From CAZEYT01 sp964516295 (GTDB lineage Bacteria; Verrucomicrobiota; Verrucomicrobiia; Chthoniobacterales; Terrimicrobiaceae), in assembly GCA_964516295.1 (NCBI GenBank), contig CAZEYT010000011.1, forward strand, positions 1 through 50,807: a stretch of 50,807 bases of DNA, read 5' to 3'. Position 1 is the stretch's first letter. Each line of letters starts with the position of its first letter. The notes under the pieces were generated by a model. That model made no database searches and was not told the origin of the DNA. It saw nothing but the letters and a program-made list of their open reading frames with translations. Positions 8,691 through 16,491 of this stretch are shown here, piece after piece. The translations under genes and the position numbers were made by a program.

Positions 8691-9707
8691 ATGCTCCCAC
8701 AACTCGCCATCTACATCATCTTCGGCATTATTGTCGTCGTCGGGCTTGTCCTGATCCTTGTTCTCGCCAATTTCTTCGGCGTCTGGCTCCGCGCGAAAAT
8801 CGCCGATGCGCCGGTTCCCTTTTCCAAACTCATCGGCATGCGTCTGCGCCGGGTTCCGGTCGGGCTCATTGTGGACAGTCGGATTACAGCGGTGAAGGCC
8901 GGTCTTCCGCTCGATACCGATCTTCTGGAAGCGCACTTTCTCTCAGGCGGCAACGTCTCCCATGTCGTTCTGGCTCTCATCGCCGCGAAAAAAGCGGGTA
9001 TCACGCTCGATTTCAACCGCGCCTGCGCGATTGATCTCGCCATCAAGGGCACCAGCAAAACCGTCCTCGAAGCCGTGCGCACCAGCATCAATCCCAAGGT
9101 CATCGACTGCCCGAATCCCGCGACCGGAAAAGTCACCATCGACGCCGTCGCCCGCGATGGCATCGGGGTCAAAGTTCGCGCCCGCGTCACCGTCCGCTCG
9201 AACCTCGACCGCTTCGTCGGCGGTGCGACCGAGGACACGATCATCGCCCGTGTCGGTGAGGGCATTGTGACCTCCATCGGTTCCGCCGTTTCCTACAAAG
9301 ACGTCCTCGAAAACCCCGACCGCATCTCGAAAACCGTCCTCCAAAAAGGCCTCGACAGCGGAACAGCGTTCGAGATTCTCTCCGTTGACATCGCTGACGT
9401 CGACATCGGCGACAACATCGGTGCCAAGCTCCAAGCCGAGCAAGCCGAAGCCGACAAGGTCGTCGCCCAGGCCAAGGCGGAAATGCGCCGCGCGGCCGCC
9501 GTTGCCAGCGAACAGGAAATGAAAGCTCGCACGCAGGAAATGCGCGCCAAGGTCGTCGAAGCCGAGGCCCAGGTCCCGCAAGCCATGGCCGAAGCCTTCC
9601 GCAGCGGCAATCTCGGAATCATGGACTACATGAAAATGAAAAATATCCAGTCCGACACCTCGATGCGCGACTCCATCGCCGGATCGGACAAGAGCCCGGC
9701 GGCGTAA
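8691..9707 (+). CDS. floA: Flotillin-like membrane microdomain protein FloA
   Basis: FloA/YqfA-family scaffold of functional membrane microdomains, 338 residues. Residues 5-30 form a hydrophobic hairpin or membrane segment, followed by the long SPFH-like region. A coiled-coil rich in Ala and Glu (about residues 240-310, QAEQAEADKVVAQAKAE onward) precedes a C-terminal tail with GIMDYMKMKNIQSDT, which is strongly conserved in FloA. The frame is open upstream to 8442 across the rnd stop; ATG 8691 gives the normal N-terminus. The following small membrane-anchored gene is probably co-transcribed. Confidence 0.93.
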   Translation: MLPQLAIYIIFGIIVVVGLVLILVLANFFGVWLRAKIADAPVPFSKLIGMRLRRVPVGLIVDSRITAVKAGLPLDTDLLEAHFLSGGNVSHVVLALIAAKKAGITLDFNRACAIDLAIKGTSKTVLEAVRTSINPKVIDCPNPATGKVTIDAVARDGIGVKVRARVTVRSNLDRFVGGATEDTIIARVGEGIVTSIGSAVSYKDVLENPDRISKTVLQKGLDSGTAFEILSVDIADVDIGDNIGAKLQAEQAEADKVVAQAKAEMRRAAAVASEQEMKARTQEMRAKVVEAEAQVPQAMAEAFRSGNLGIMDYMKMKNIQSDTSMRDSIAGSDKSPAA

Positions 9708-9743
9708 CCCGCCGTCGGCCCGGAATTCGCGCGCTTCGCTCCC

Positions 9744-10265
9744 ATGGAACAACTCATTTTCCTCCTCCTCATCGCGCTCATCAGTTTCATCAACTGGCTG
9801 ATGCAGCGCTCGGCGGAGCTTCGGGAAAAACGAAAGCTCGAGCGCGCGAAGCAGAGTTCCGCGGAAGACCACCCCTACCACGTGTCGCCGGAGGAGGAGC
9901 CGGAACCGGCTCCGGTTCGCCGATCCCAGCCTGCGCCGGATCCGCAGGCCGAAATGCGCAAGCTCATGGAGGCCCTCGGCCTTCCCATGGAGGAGGAACC
10001 GCCGAAGGTCGAGGAACAGCGTCCGGCCCCGCCGCCGTTGCCTTCCTTCCCGAGCGAGCCACTACCGCGACCCGAGCCGGTTTTCGTTGCCCCGCCACCG
10101 CCGGCCCGACCGAAAACCGCGACCCAACGCACAGCCGCGGCCGTCGTCACGTCCGGCCCCACTCCCAATGCCGCCATTATGTCCGTGCTCCGCTCGCGCG
10201 ATGGTGCCCGCCAAGCCATCGTTTTGCGTGAAATCCTCGGTCCACCAAAGGCGTTTTGCGTCTGA
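9744..10265 (+). CDS. Small membrane-anchored proline-rich protein, function unknown
   Basis: 173 residues, not assigned to a named family. Residues 1-20 form one hydrophobic segment (LIFLLLIALISFINWL) with charged Arg/Lys/Glu after it, so a single N-terminal anchor with the rest cytosolic is likely. The middle is Pro- and Glu-rich and probably disordered. A short C-terminal module, LRSRDGARQAIVLREILGPP, looks conserved rather than low-complexity. It resembles a motif I associate with uncharacterised planctomycete and verrucomicrobial proteins; that is memory, not a search result. The gene lies 36 bases after floA, suggesting a shared role at the membrane. Confidence 0.75.
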   Translation: MEQLIFLLLIALISFINWLMQRSAELREKRKLERAKQSSAEDHPYHVSPEEEPEPAPVRRSQPAPDPQAEMRKLMEALGLPMEEEPPKVEEQRPAPPPLPSFPSEPLPRPEPVFVAPPPPARPKTATQRTAAAVVTSGPTPNAAIMSVLRSRDGARQAIVLREILGPPKAFCV

Positions 10266-10360
10266 AATCCGCGCGGTTCCGCGATGCGTGTTTTCACTTG
10301 TCACACCGCAAGACCTGTGAGATCCTCTCCCTCCTTCAAAAATCGAAAAGAAACAAGACA

Positions 10361-10624
10361 ATGGCCAAGGCAGCAGCAGAAATCGAAGTCGACACAATCC
10401 GGCTTCACGAAAAAGACACCGGTAGTGCCGACGTTCAGGTCGCGCTTCTTACCAAGCGCATCAATGAGCTCACCGAGCATCTCAAAGCCAACGCAAAGGA
10501 CCACTCGTCCCGCCGCGGCCTTCTCAAACTCGTCGCCACCCGGCGGCGCCTTCTCGACTACCTCAAGCGGACGGCCACCGACCGCTACCAGGCGGTAATC
10601 GAGAAACTTCAGTTGCGCAAGTAG
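10361..10624 (+). CDS. rpsO: 30S ribosomal protein S15
   Basis: Primary 16S rRNA-binding protein S15, 87 residues. Signatures seen are TGSADVQVALLTKRINELTEHLK and DHSSRRGLLKLVATRRRLLDYLKR, ending in the usual YQAVIEKLQLRK. The frame is open upstream to 10256, but ATG 10361 gives the normal length. The gene is followed by a strong terminator and then pnp, the widely conserved rpsO-pnp order. Confidence 0.97.
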   Translation: MAKAAAEIEVDTIRLHEKDTGSADVQVALLTKRINELTEHLKANAKDHSSRRGLLKLVATRRRLLDYLKRTATDRYQAVIEKLQLRK

Positions 10625-10640
10625 CGCAAATCCACCCACG

Positions 10641-10673
10641 AAAAGCCCCGATTCTTTGTTTCGGGGCTTTTTC
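10641..10673 (+). terminator. Rho-independent terminator after rpsO
   Basis: Inverted repeat AAAGCCCCGA / TCGGGGCTTT with a 9-base loop, followed by a T-rich tail. It sits 17 bases after the rpsO stop, so part of the transcription into pnp should stop here and pnp probably has its own promoter or depends on read-through. Confidence 0.92.
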
Positions 10674-10723
10674 GTATTTCCCCGGCCGCTGCAATTCCGC
10701 ATCGGCCACCCCGAAAACATATC

Positions 10724-12853
10724 ATGATCCATTCCGTTACCGCCCAAGTCGGGCACACTTCACTCTCCATCGAAACCGGCAAACTGGCCAAACTCGCCGA
10801 CGGAGCCGTCACCGTCCGCTGCGGTGAGACCATCGTTCTCGTCACCGCCGTCTCGGCCACGACCATCAAAGAAGGTCAGGACTTTTTCCCCCTCACTGTC
10901 GAATACAAAGAAAAAGCCGCCGCCGTCGGAAAATTCCCGGGCGGTTACTTCAAGCGCGAAGGCCGTCCCTCGGAAAAGGAAATCCTCGTTTGCCGGATGA
11001 CCGACCGTCCGCTCCGCCCGCTCTTCCCGAAGGGCTACCTCTACGACACCCAGGTCATCACGCTCCTGCTCAGCGCCGACGGCCAGAATGATCCCGACAT
11101 TCTGTCGATCAACGGCGCCTCCGCGGCGCTCTGCGTGTCGGATATTCCCTTTGCCGGCCCTGTTGGAGCCGTTCGCATCGGCCGTGTCAACGGCACCTTC
11201 ATTGCCAATCCCACCCACGACGAACGCGAACACAGCGACCTCGATTTGATCTATGTCGGTGACGGCGAAAAGGTCATCATGATCGAAGGCGCGGCCGACG
11301 AGTTGCCCGAGGACCAGGTCCTCGCGGCTCTTGATTTCGCCCGCGACAACGTCCGCGTCATCGTCGCGGCCCAGCGGGAACTTGCCGAGAAAGTCGGCAA
11401 GGCCAAGCGGAACGTCGACCTCTTCCAAGTGGACGAGTCGATCCTCGAGATCGCCTACCAAGTCGCCGGCGACCGCATCGAGTCCGCCCTCTACACCCCG
11501 AGCAAGGTCGCCCGTGGCAAGGCCGTTGACGCCCTCCGCAAAGAAGTCGAGGCCGCCGTGCTGGAAAAATTCCCGACCGCGTCGAAGTTCGAAATCTCGC
11601 AGGCGTTTGATTACCTGCAAAAGAAAGCCTTCCGCATCAGCATTCTCGACCGCCGCCAGCGCTGCGACGGGCGGGGATTGCATGACATCCGCAACCTTAC
11701 CGGTGAAGTCGGCCTGCTGCCGCGCTCGCACGGTTCAGCCCTCTTCTCCCGCGGCGAGACCCAGGCCCTCGGCATCACCACGCTCGCCCCGGCCGACGAA
11801 GCCCAGATGATCGACGCCTACGGCGGCGGCGAAGACACCAAACGCTTCATCCTGCACTACAACTTCCCGCCGTTCAGCGTGGGGGAGACCGGACGATTTG
11901 GCGGACAGAACCGCCGCGAGATCGGTCACGGTGCCCTCGCGGAGCGTTCCATCGAGCCGGTCGTGCCGGACGAAAAGGACTTCCCCTACGCGATTCGCGT
12001 CTCGAGCGAGGTCATGGAATCCAACGGGTCCACCTCCATGGCCACCGTCTGTGCGGGCGTTCTCTCGCTCCTCGACGCCGGTGTGCCGCTCAAGCGCCCG
12101 GTCGCCGGCATTTCCGTCGGTCTCGTCACCGAGTTCGAAGGCGAAACCCTCAAGCGCTACACCACGCTCAACGACATCATCGGAAGTGAAGATCACTTCG
12201 GCGACATGGACTTCAAGCTTTGCGGCACCGAACTCGGCGTCACCGGCTTCCAACTCGACCTCAAGCTCCCGGGCATCACGCATGAAATCATGGCCGAGGC
12301 CGTGGGCAATGCCACCGAATCCCGCGCCAAGATCCTCGCGTTCATGAAAACCGTCATGGCCGCTCCCCGCGCGGAGATGAGCCAATACGCGCCGCGCATC
12401 GAAACCATCAAGATCAACCCGGACAAAATCGGCCTCATTATCGGCCCCGGCGGCAAGACCATCAAAGGCATCGTTGCCGAGACCGGTGCCGAGATCAATA
12501 TCGAGGACGACGGCTCCGTGCACATCTACTCGAGCAACGGCGAGAGCCTCAAGCGCGCCAAGGAAATCATCACCGGCATGACCAAGGAAATCTCGGTCGG
12601 CGAGGTCTACCAAGGCACGGTCGTTTCCATCAAGGAATTCGGCTGCTTCGTCGAAGTCCTCCCCGGCAAAGACGGTCTCGTCCACATTTCCGAACTTGCC
12701 GACTTCCGCGTGAACAAGGTCGAGGACGTCGTGAAAAATGGCGACTCCATCTGGGTCAAATGCATCGGCGTCGACGACAAAGGCCGTGTCAAACTCAGCC
12801 GAAAGGCAGCCATGAAAGACCGCGACGAAGCCGCAGCCACGGCTCAAGCCTGA
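10724..12853 (+). CDS. pnp: Polyribonucleotide nucleotidyltransferase (PNPase)
   Basis: Phosphorolytic 3'-5' exoribonuclease of RNA turnover, 709 residues, normal length. Order: first RNase PH domain, all-alpha linker, second RNase PH domain with the phosphate-binding GSTSMATVC (about residue 427), a KH domain starting IKINPDKIGLIIGPGGKTIK (about 565), and an S1 domain at the C-terminus (VYQGTVVSIKEFGCFVEV, about 628 on). ATG 10724 is preceded by no strong Shine-Dalgarno sequence. A terminator follows directly. Confidence 0.97.
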   Translation: MIHSVTAQVGHTSLSIETGKLAKLADGAVTVRCGETIVLVTAVSATTIKEGQDFFPLTVEYKEKAAAVGKFPGGYFKREGRPSEKEILVCRMTDRPLRPLFPKGYLYDTQVITLLLSADGQNDPDILSINGASAALCVSDIPFAGPVGAVRIGRVNGTFIANPTHDEREHSDLDLIYVGDGEKVIMIEGAADELPEDQVLAALDFARDNVRVIVAAQRELAEKVGKAKRNVDLFQVDESILEIAYQVAGDRIESALYTPSKVARGKAVDALRKEVEAAVLEKFPTASKFEISQAFDYLQKKAFRISILDRRQRCDGRGLHDIRNLTGEVGLLPRSHGSALFSRGETQALGITTLAPADEAQMIDAYGGGEDTKRFILHYNFPPFSVGETGRFGGQNRREIGHGALAERSIEPVVPDEKDFPYAIRVSSEVMESNGSTSMATVCAGVLSLLDAGVPLKRPVAGISVGLVTEFEGETLKRYTTLNDIIGSEDHFGDMDFKLCGTELGVTGFQLDLKLPGITHEIMAEAVGNATESRAKILAFMKTVMAAPRAEMSQYAPRIETIKINPDKIGLIIGPGGKTIKGIVAETGAEINIEDDGSVHIYSSNGESLKRAKEIITGMTKEISVGEVYQGTVVSIKEFGCFVEVLPGKDGLVHISELADFRVNKVEDVVKNGDSIWVKCIGVDDKGRVKLSRKAAMKDRDEAAATAQA

Positions 12854-12871
12854 TTCCTTCCCCGCTTCACA

Positions 12872-12906
12872 GTGCGGCGGCTTCCCCGGAGGCCGCCGCA
12901 TTTTTT
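12872..12906 (+). terminator. Rho-independent terminator after pnp
   Basis: Perfect 9-bp stem TGCGGCGGC / GCCGCCGCA with a TTCCCCGGAG loop followed by six T. The remaining 198 bases up to the cyclase gene hold a 7-bp inverted repeat (CGAGAAG-GA-CTTCTCG at 12993-13008) but no gene I can support. Confidence 0.93.
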
Positions 12907-13104
12907 GCCGTCAGAGCGCCGCTCCTGGTGAAGCGCTGAAGCCCTCTGCCCCCATCACCACTCTTGTCCAAAGCAATCCTGCCGAAAACATGCGAGAAGG
13001 ACTTCTCGGGAACGCGACGGTGGGTGGTGTTGACGATCCCTCACGCTTCAGCGGTCTGAAAAAACCGCTCATTTTGTTCAAGCAAACGTCGGGCTCTCTG
13101 AAAC

Positions 13105-14046
13105 TCAAACCGGAATAGTCGTGCCGCCCTTGGATTCCCAGCCCATCAGGCGGATGAGTTGGTTTTTGCCTTTGAGTTGATGTTCGCCGAGGTCGCGGAA
13201 GCTCAACTGTGCTTCTGCGGAGAGGAGGGAGACGAAGTCGGTGGAGGCGGTGAGGCGCTGGTCAAATTGTTTCATCACGCCTTCCATACGAAAGACGGTA
13301 TTGACAGCATCGCCGATGATCGTGGCATCCCGCTGGGCGACGAGGCCGATGTTTCCGCACGTGACGGTTCCGTGGTGCAAGGCGACGGCGATCTGGAATG
13401 GGCGGTCGTGATCCGGCCACCGGCGCGTGGTCGCCAGATCCAAAAGGGTCACGCCGGTCTCCCAAGCGCGTCGGGCCTCCCCGCCGTCCTCGCCTCCGGC
13501 GATCCAATACGCAAGAATCGCGTCGCCGATGAACTTGTCGATGGTTCCGCCGCTCTGTTGAACGATATTGCCAGCCTCGCGGAACCATTCTCCCAGCGAG
13601 CGCGCGAGAACATCCTCGGATAGAATCTCCGACATCGTCGAGAATCCCCGGATGTCGCAAACCATGATTGCGACGGTGGCCATCTCGTCATGCGCAGAGT
13701 CGGTTCCGGCGGCCAGCGTGACATCGTAGCCGTCATCTGTGCCCGGCGTTTCGCATTGCTCGAAGACCAACTCGTTGTTCGTGATGCGGATGACCGCCCC
13801 ATTTTCCAAGACGACGGGCGTGATGACACGCCGGCCATTCACGAACGTTCCATTGCGGCTGCCGAGGTCCATGATCTGGTATTGCCAGGCATTGTGGCAG
13901 CGGACGATGGCGTGTTGCCGGGAGACATGCGGACTCATGTGCAGGCTCACGGTGTTGTCGCGACCGCGGCCGATCGTCGCGGTATTGCCAATTTCCACCT
14001 CAAAGGGTTCGCCTTCGGAAGGTCGGATTTTCAACAAAGCACGCAT
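13105..14046 (-). CDS. FHA domain - class III adenylate/guanylate cyclase fusion
   Basis: 313 residues with two domains. The N-terminal forkhead-associated domain (about 1-95) reads phospho-threonine partners: IGRGRDN, SRQHAIV and DLGSRNGTFVNG are all present. The C-terminal class III nucleotide cyclase domain (about 120-310) has both metal-binding aspartates, Asp131 (VCDIRGFS) and Asp175 (FIGDAILAY), and the transition-state pair Asn249/Arg253 (DAVNTVFR), so it should be active. It has no membrane segment. It is the last gene after two pilT genes on the same strand, 42 bases downstream, which suggests cAMP or cGMP signalling tied to the pilus motor. Confidence 0.88.
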   Translation of the reverse strand: MRALLKIRPSEGEPFEVEIGNTATIGRGRDNTVSLHMSPHVSRQHAIVRCHNAWQYQIMDLGSRNGTFVNGRRVITPVVLENGAVIRITNNELVFEQCETPGTDDGYDVTLAAGTDSAHDEMATVAIMVCDIRGFSTMSEILSEDVLARSLGEWFREAGNIVQQSGGTIDKFIGDAILAYWIAGGEDGGEARRAWETGVTLLDLATTRRWPDHDRPFQIAVALHHGTVTCGNIGLVAQRDATIIGDAVNTVFRMEGVMKQFDQRLTASTDFVSLLSAEAQLSFRDLGEHQLKGKNQLIRLMGWESKGGTTIPV

Positions 14047-14088
14047 GGGTAGGAACTTAACCGGCCGCGCCGGGATTGATCAAGACCG

Positions 14089-15237
14089 TCAACCCGCCCG
14101 CGGACGGAGTTGGGGCTTTTTCTTGATATCTTCGTGGGACACATCGGGAACCCCTGCGGCGTTCGCGAGGTCGGCTTCTTCGGCGGGCAAAAACGGTTTG
14201 AAACGCTGTTTGTCGATGGCCTTCATGTAGGCCTCGTGGGGTGAGACCGTCCCGGCGACCAATTGTTCCCAAATGGCATCGTCCATGAACTGCATGCCCT
14301 CGCCTTTTCCGCCGACAATGACGTCCTGAAGTTTCTGGGTGGCCCCTTCGCGAATGATGGCCGAGACGGCGTTGTTGATGACGAGAATCTCGTTCACCGC
14401 CACGCGACCGCCGCCGTCGCAGCGCTTCATGAGGAGCTGGGCAACAACTCCACGGAGCGACGCCGCAAGCATGGTGCGCACCTGCGCCTGTTGGTCGCTG
14501 GGGAAAACGTCGATCATACGATCCACGGTTTTGCGCGAGTTGTTGGTGTGGAGTGTGCCGAAGACGAGCAACCCGGTCTCGGCGGCGGTGAGGGCGAGCG
14601 AGATCGTTTCCAGATCGCGCATTTCGCCGACGAGCACGATATCGGCATCTTCGCGGAGAGCGGCTTTGAGACCAACCGGAAAGCTGGGCGTGTGTTCAGG
14701 CACCTCGCGCTGGGTGACGATGCTCATCTTGTTGCGGTGCACAAATTCAATCGGCTCCTCAATCGTCACGATGTGACGGGAGAAATTCGAGTTGATGTAG
14801 TCGATCAATGCGGCCAGCGTCGTGCTTTTTCCCGAGCCGGTGGGGCCGGTCACCAGAACGATGCCGCCGCGCATGTGGCCGAAAGTTTTGATCACCGGTG
14901 GAACGCCCAGTTCTTCCAGCGTTTTGATCTTTGTCGGGATGATCCGGAAGACCGCGCCGTAGCCGTTGGTCTGCTTGAGGTAGTTGCAGCGGAAGCGGTT
15001 GTCCTCGTCCATTTCGTAGGCGAAGTCGAGATCTCCCGTATCAAGAAACTTTTCCCAGCGGCGCTCGCCGGCAATCTCCGGGAGCATATATTCCATTTCT
15101 TCGTTGGTGAGAACCTCCGGACGGATCGGAACGATTTCGCCGTGGCGGCGGATCTTCGGTGGCTGGCCCTCCCCGAGGTGGAGATCGGACGCACCGGCTT
15201 CGATGAGAACTTTGAAAAATTGGTCGATGTAGGCCAT
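14089..15237 (-). CDS. pilT: Type IV pilus retraction ATPase, PilT family (second of tandem pair)
   Basis: Hexameric ATPase that powers pilus retraction, 382 residues. N-terminal PAS-like domain with ASDLHLGEG, then Walker A GPTGSGKSTT, Asp box VTIEEPIEFVH, Walker B VLVGEMRDLETI and His box GTLHTNNS. It has a Lys/Pro-rich C-terminal tail of about 40 residues after the usual end. It starts one base after the stop of the other pilT, so they are coupled. Retraction function is family knowledge; which paralogue plays the PilU-like role cannot be told. Confidence 0.93.
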   Translation of the reverse strand: MAYIDQFFKVLIEAGASDLHLGEGQPPKIRRHGEIVPIRPEVLTNEEMEYMLPEIAGERRWEKFLDTGDLDFAYEMDEDNRFRCNYLKQTNGYGAVFRIIPTKIKTLEELGVPPVIKTFGHMRGGIVLVTGPTGSGKSTTLAALIDYINSNFSRHIVTIEEPIEFVHRNKMSIVTQREVPEHTPSFPVGLKAALREDADIVLVGEMRDLETISLALTAAETGLLVFGTLHTNNSRKTVDRMIDVFPSDQQAQVRTMLAASLRGVVAQLLMKRCDGGGRVAVNEILVINNAVSAIIREGATQKLQDVIVGGKGEGMQFMDDAIWEQLVAGTVSPHEAYMKAIDKQRFKPFLPAEEADLANAAGVPDVSHEDIKKKPQLRPRAG

Positions 15238-15238
15238 G

Positions 15239-16357
15239 TCAGTGAAGTCCCGTGATCTGCATCATCTGGCTTTTCTGCTCGGCACGGTAAACCGCTTCTT
15301 CGGCAGAAATGATACCCGCTTGGAACAACTCCGCCAGCGAGTCGTCCATGAGCTTCATGCCCAGCTTGCGGCCGGTCTGAATAATACCGGGGAGCATGAA
15401 GGTCTTCGCCTCCCGGATGACGTTGCCGACGGCGGGGGTGTTCATCAAAATCTCAATCGCCATGGTCCGCCCGCGTCCGTCCGCGCGCGGCACCAATTGC
15501 TGCGAGATGATGCCGCGGAGCGATTCGCTGACCATGATGCGGATCTGATCGCGTTGGTCGGTCGGAAAGACGTCGAGCACGCGGTCGAGAGTTCGGGCGG
15601 CATTGCTGGTGTGGAGCGTTCCGAGCACCAAGTGGCCGGTCTCGGAGGCTGTGATGGCGAGCGAGATGGTCTCCAAATCCCGCATTTCCCCGACCATGAT
15701 CACATCCGGATCTTCACGCAGCGCGCCGCGAAGGGCGTTCGCAAATGAGCGCGTGTGCGTGTGGACCTCGCGCTGCGTCACGTGGCAGCCTTTGGAGGGG
15801 ATGATGTATTCGATCGGATCTTCCAGCGTGATGATGTGATCCTGGCGCTGGTTGTTGATTTCATCGACCAATGCGGCCAGCGTCGTGCTTTTGCCGCTGC
15901 CGACGGGGCCGGTCACGAGGACGAGACCGTTGTGATATTGGGTGAGAAGCTTCAGCTGCGGCGGGAGGGCCAGCTCGTCCATCGTCCGCACCCGGCTGTT
16001 GATGATTCGGAAAACCAAATCGTATCCGAGACGCTGGCGGACGACGCTGGTTCGGAAGCGGCCCATGGCATTCGAATAGGCAAAATCCACGTCTCCGCGC
16101 TCCAGAAGCTGGGCTTTTTGTTTGTCGTCGAGGAAACCCATCGCCAGACGCTCGGTATCGGCGGCCGTGAGGAGCGGGGCCTGACGCCAGATCGGCTCCA
16201 GAAGGCCGAACCGCCGCCAGATGGGCGCGGAATTGACGCTGAGGTGGATGTCGGAGGCGTCGGACTCTTTTCCGATCATCAGATACTGGTCGACGTGCTC
16301 CAGTGTGTGGACTTCCTGCTCGGCACCGACTTCGATGTTGGGGGCTTGCTGACTCAC
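15239..16357 (-). CDS. Type IV pilus retraction ATPase, PilT/PilU family (first of tandem pair)
   Basis: Paralogue of the following gene, 372 residues. SDIHLSVNSAP near residue 35, Walker A GPVGSGKSTT, Asp box ITLEDPIEYII, Walker B IMVGEMRDLETI, His box GTLHTSNA. The N-terminus is extended by about 20 residues before the PilT core. It heads a three-gene minus-strand cluster (two PilT-like ATPases, FHA-cyclase) and diverges from the AddB-like gene, with 134 bases between the starts. No pilin or assembly genes are in the window. Confidence 0.9.
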   Translation of the reverse strand: MSQQAPNIEVGAEQEVHTLEHVDQYLMIGKESDASDIHLSVNSAPIWRRFGLLEPIWRQAPLLTAADTERLAMGFLDDKQKAQLLERGDVDFAYSNAMGRFRTSVVRQRLGYDLVFRIINSRVRTMDELALPPQLKLLTQYHNGLVLVTGPVGSGKSTTLAALVDEINNQRQDHIITLEDPIEYIIPSKGCHVTQREVHTHTRSFANALRGALREDPDVIMVGEMRDLETISLAITASETGHLVLGTLHTSNAARTLDRVLDVFPTDQRDQIRIMVSESLRGIISQQLVPRADGRGRTMAIEILMNTPAVGNVIREAKTFMLPGIIQTGRKLGMKLMDDSLAELFQAGIISAEEAVYRAEQKSQMMQITGLH

Positions 16358-16491
16358 TGGGTGATTCGTTTAGCAGTGTGGCGGGCGGTTTGAAAGGTTT
16401 TTGCAGGCAACGGACAAAAAACCGTGCGGATTTTGGTCTTCCTACCGGAAATTCGCGCGACATCCGGCTGGTGGATTGGTCAAATGCGCGC

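Noticed and set aside
11735..12901. 388-codon minus-strand frame opposite pnp
   Set aside because: Same kind of shadow, opposite conserved PNPase domains.
12911..13108. 65-codon minus-strand frame after the FHA-cyclase gene
   Set aside because: No recognisable features, overlaps the pnp terminator flank and the cyclase end.
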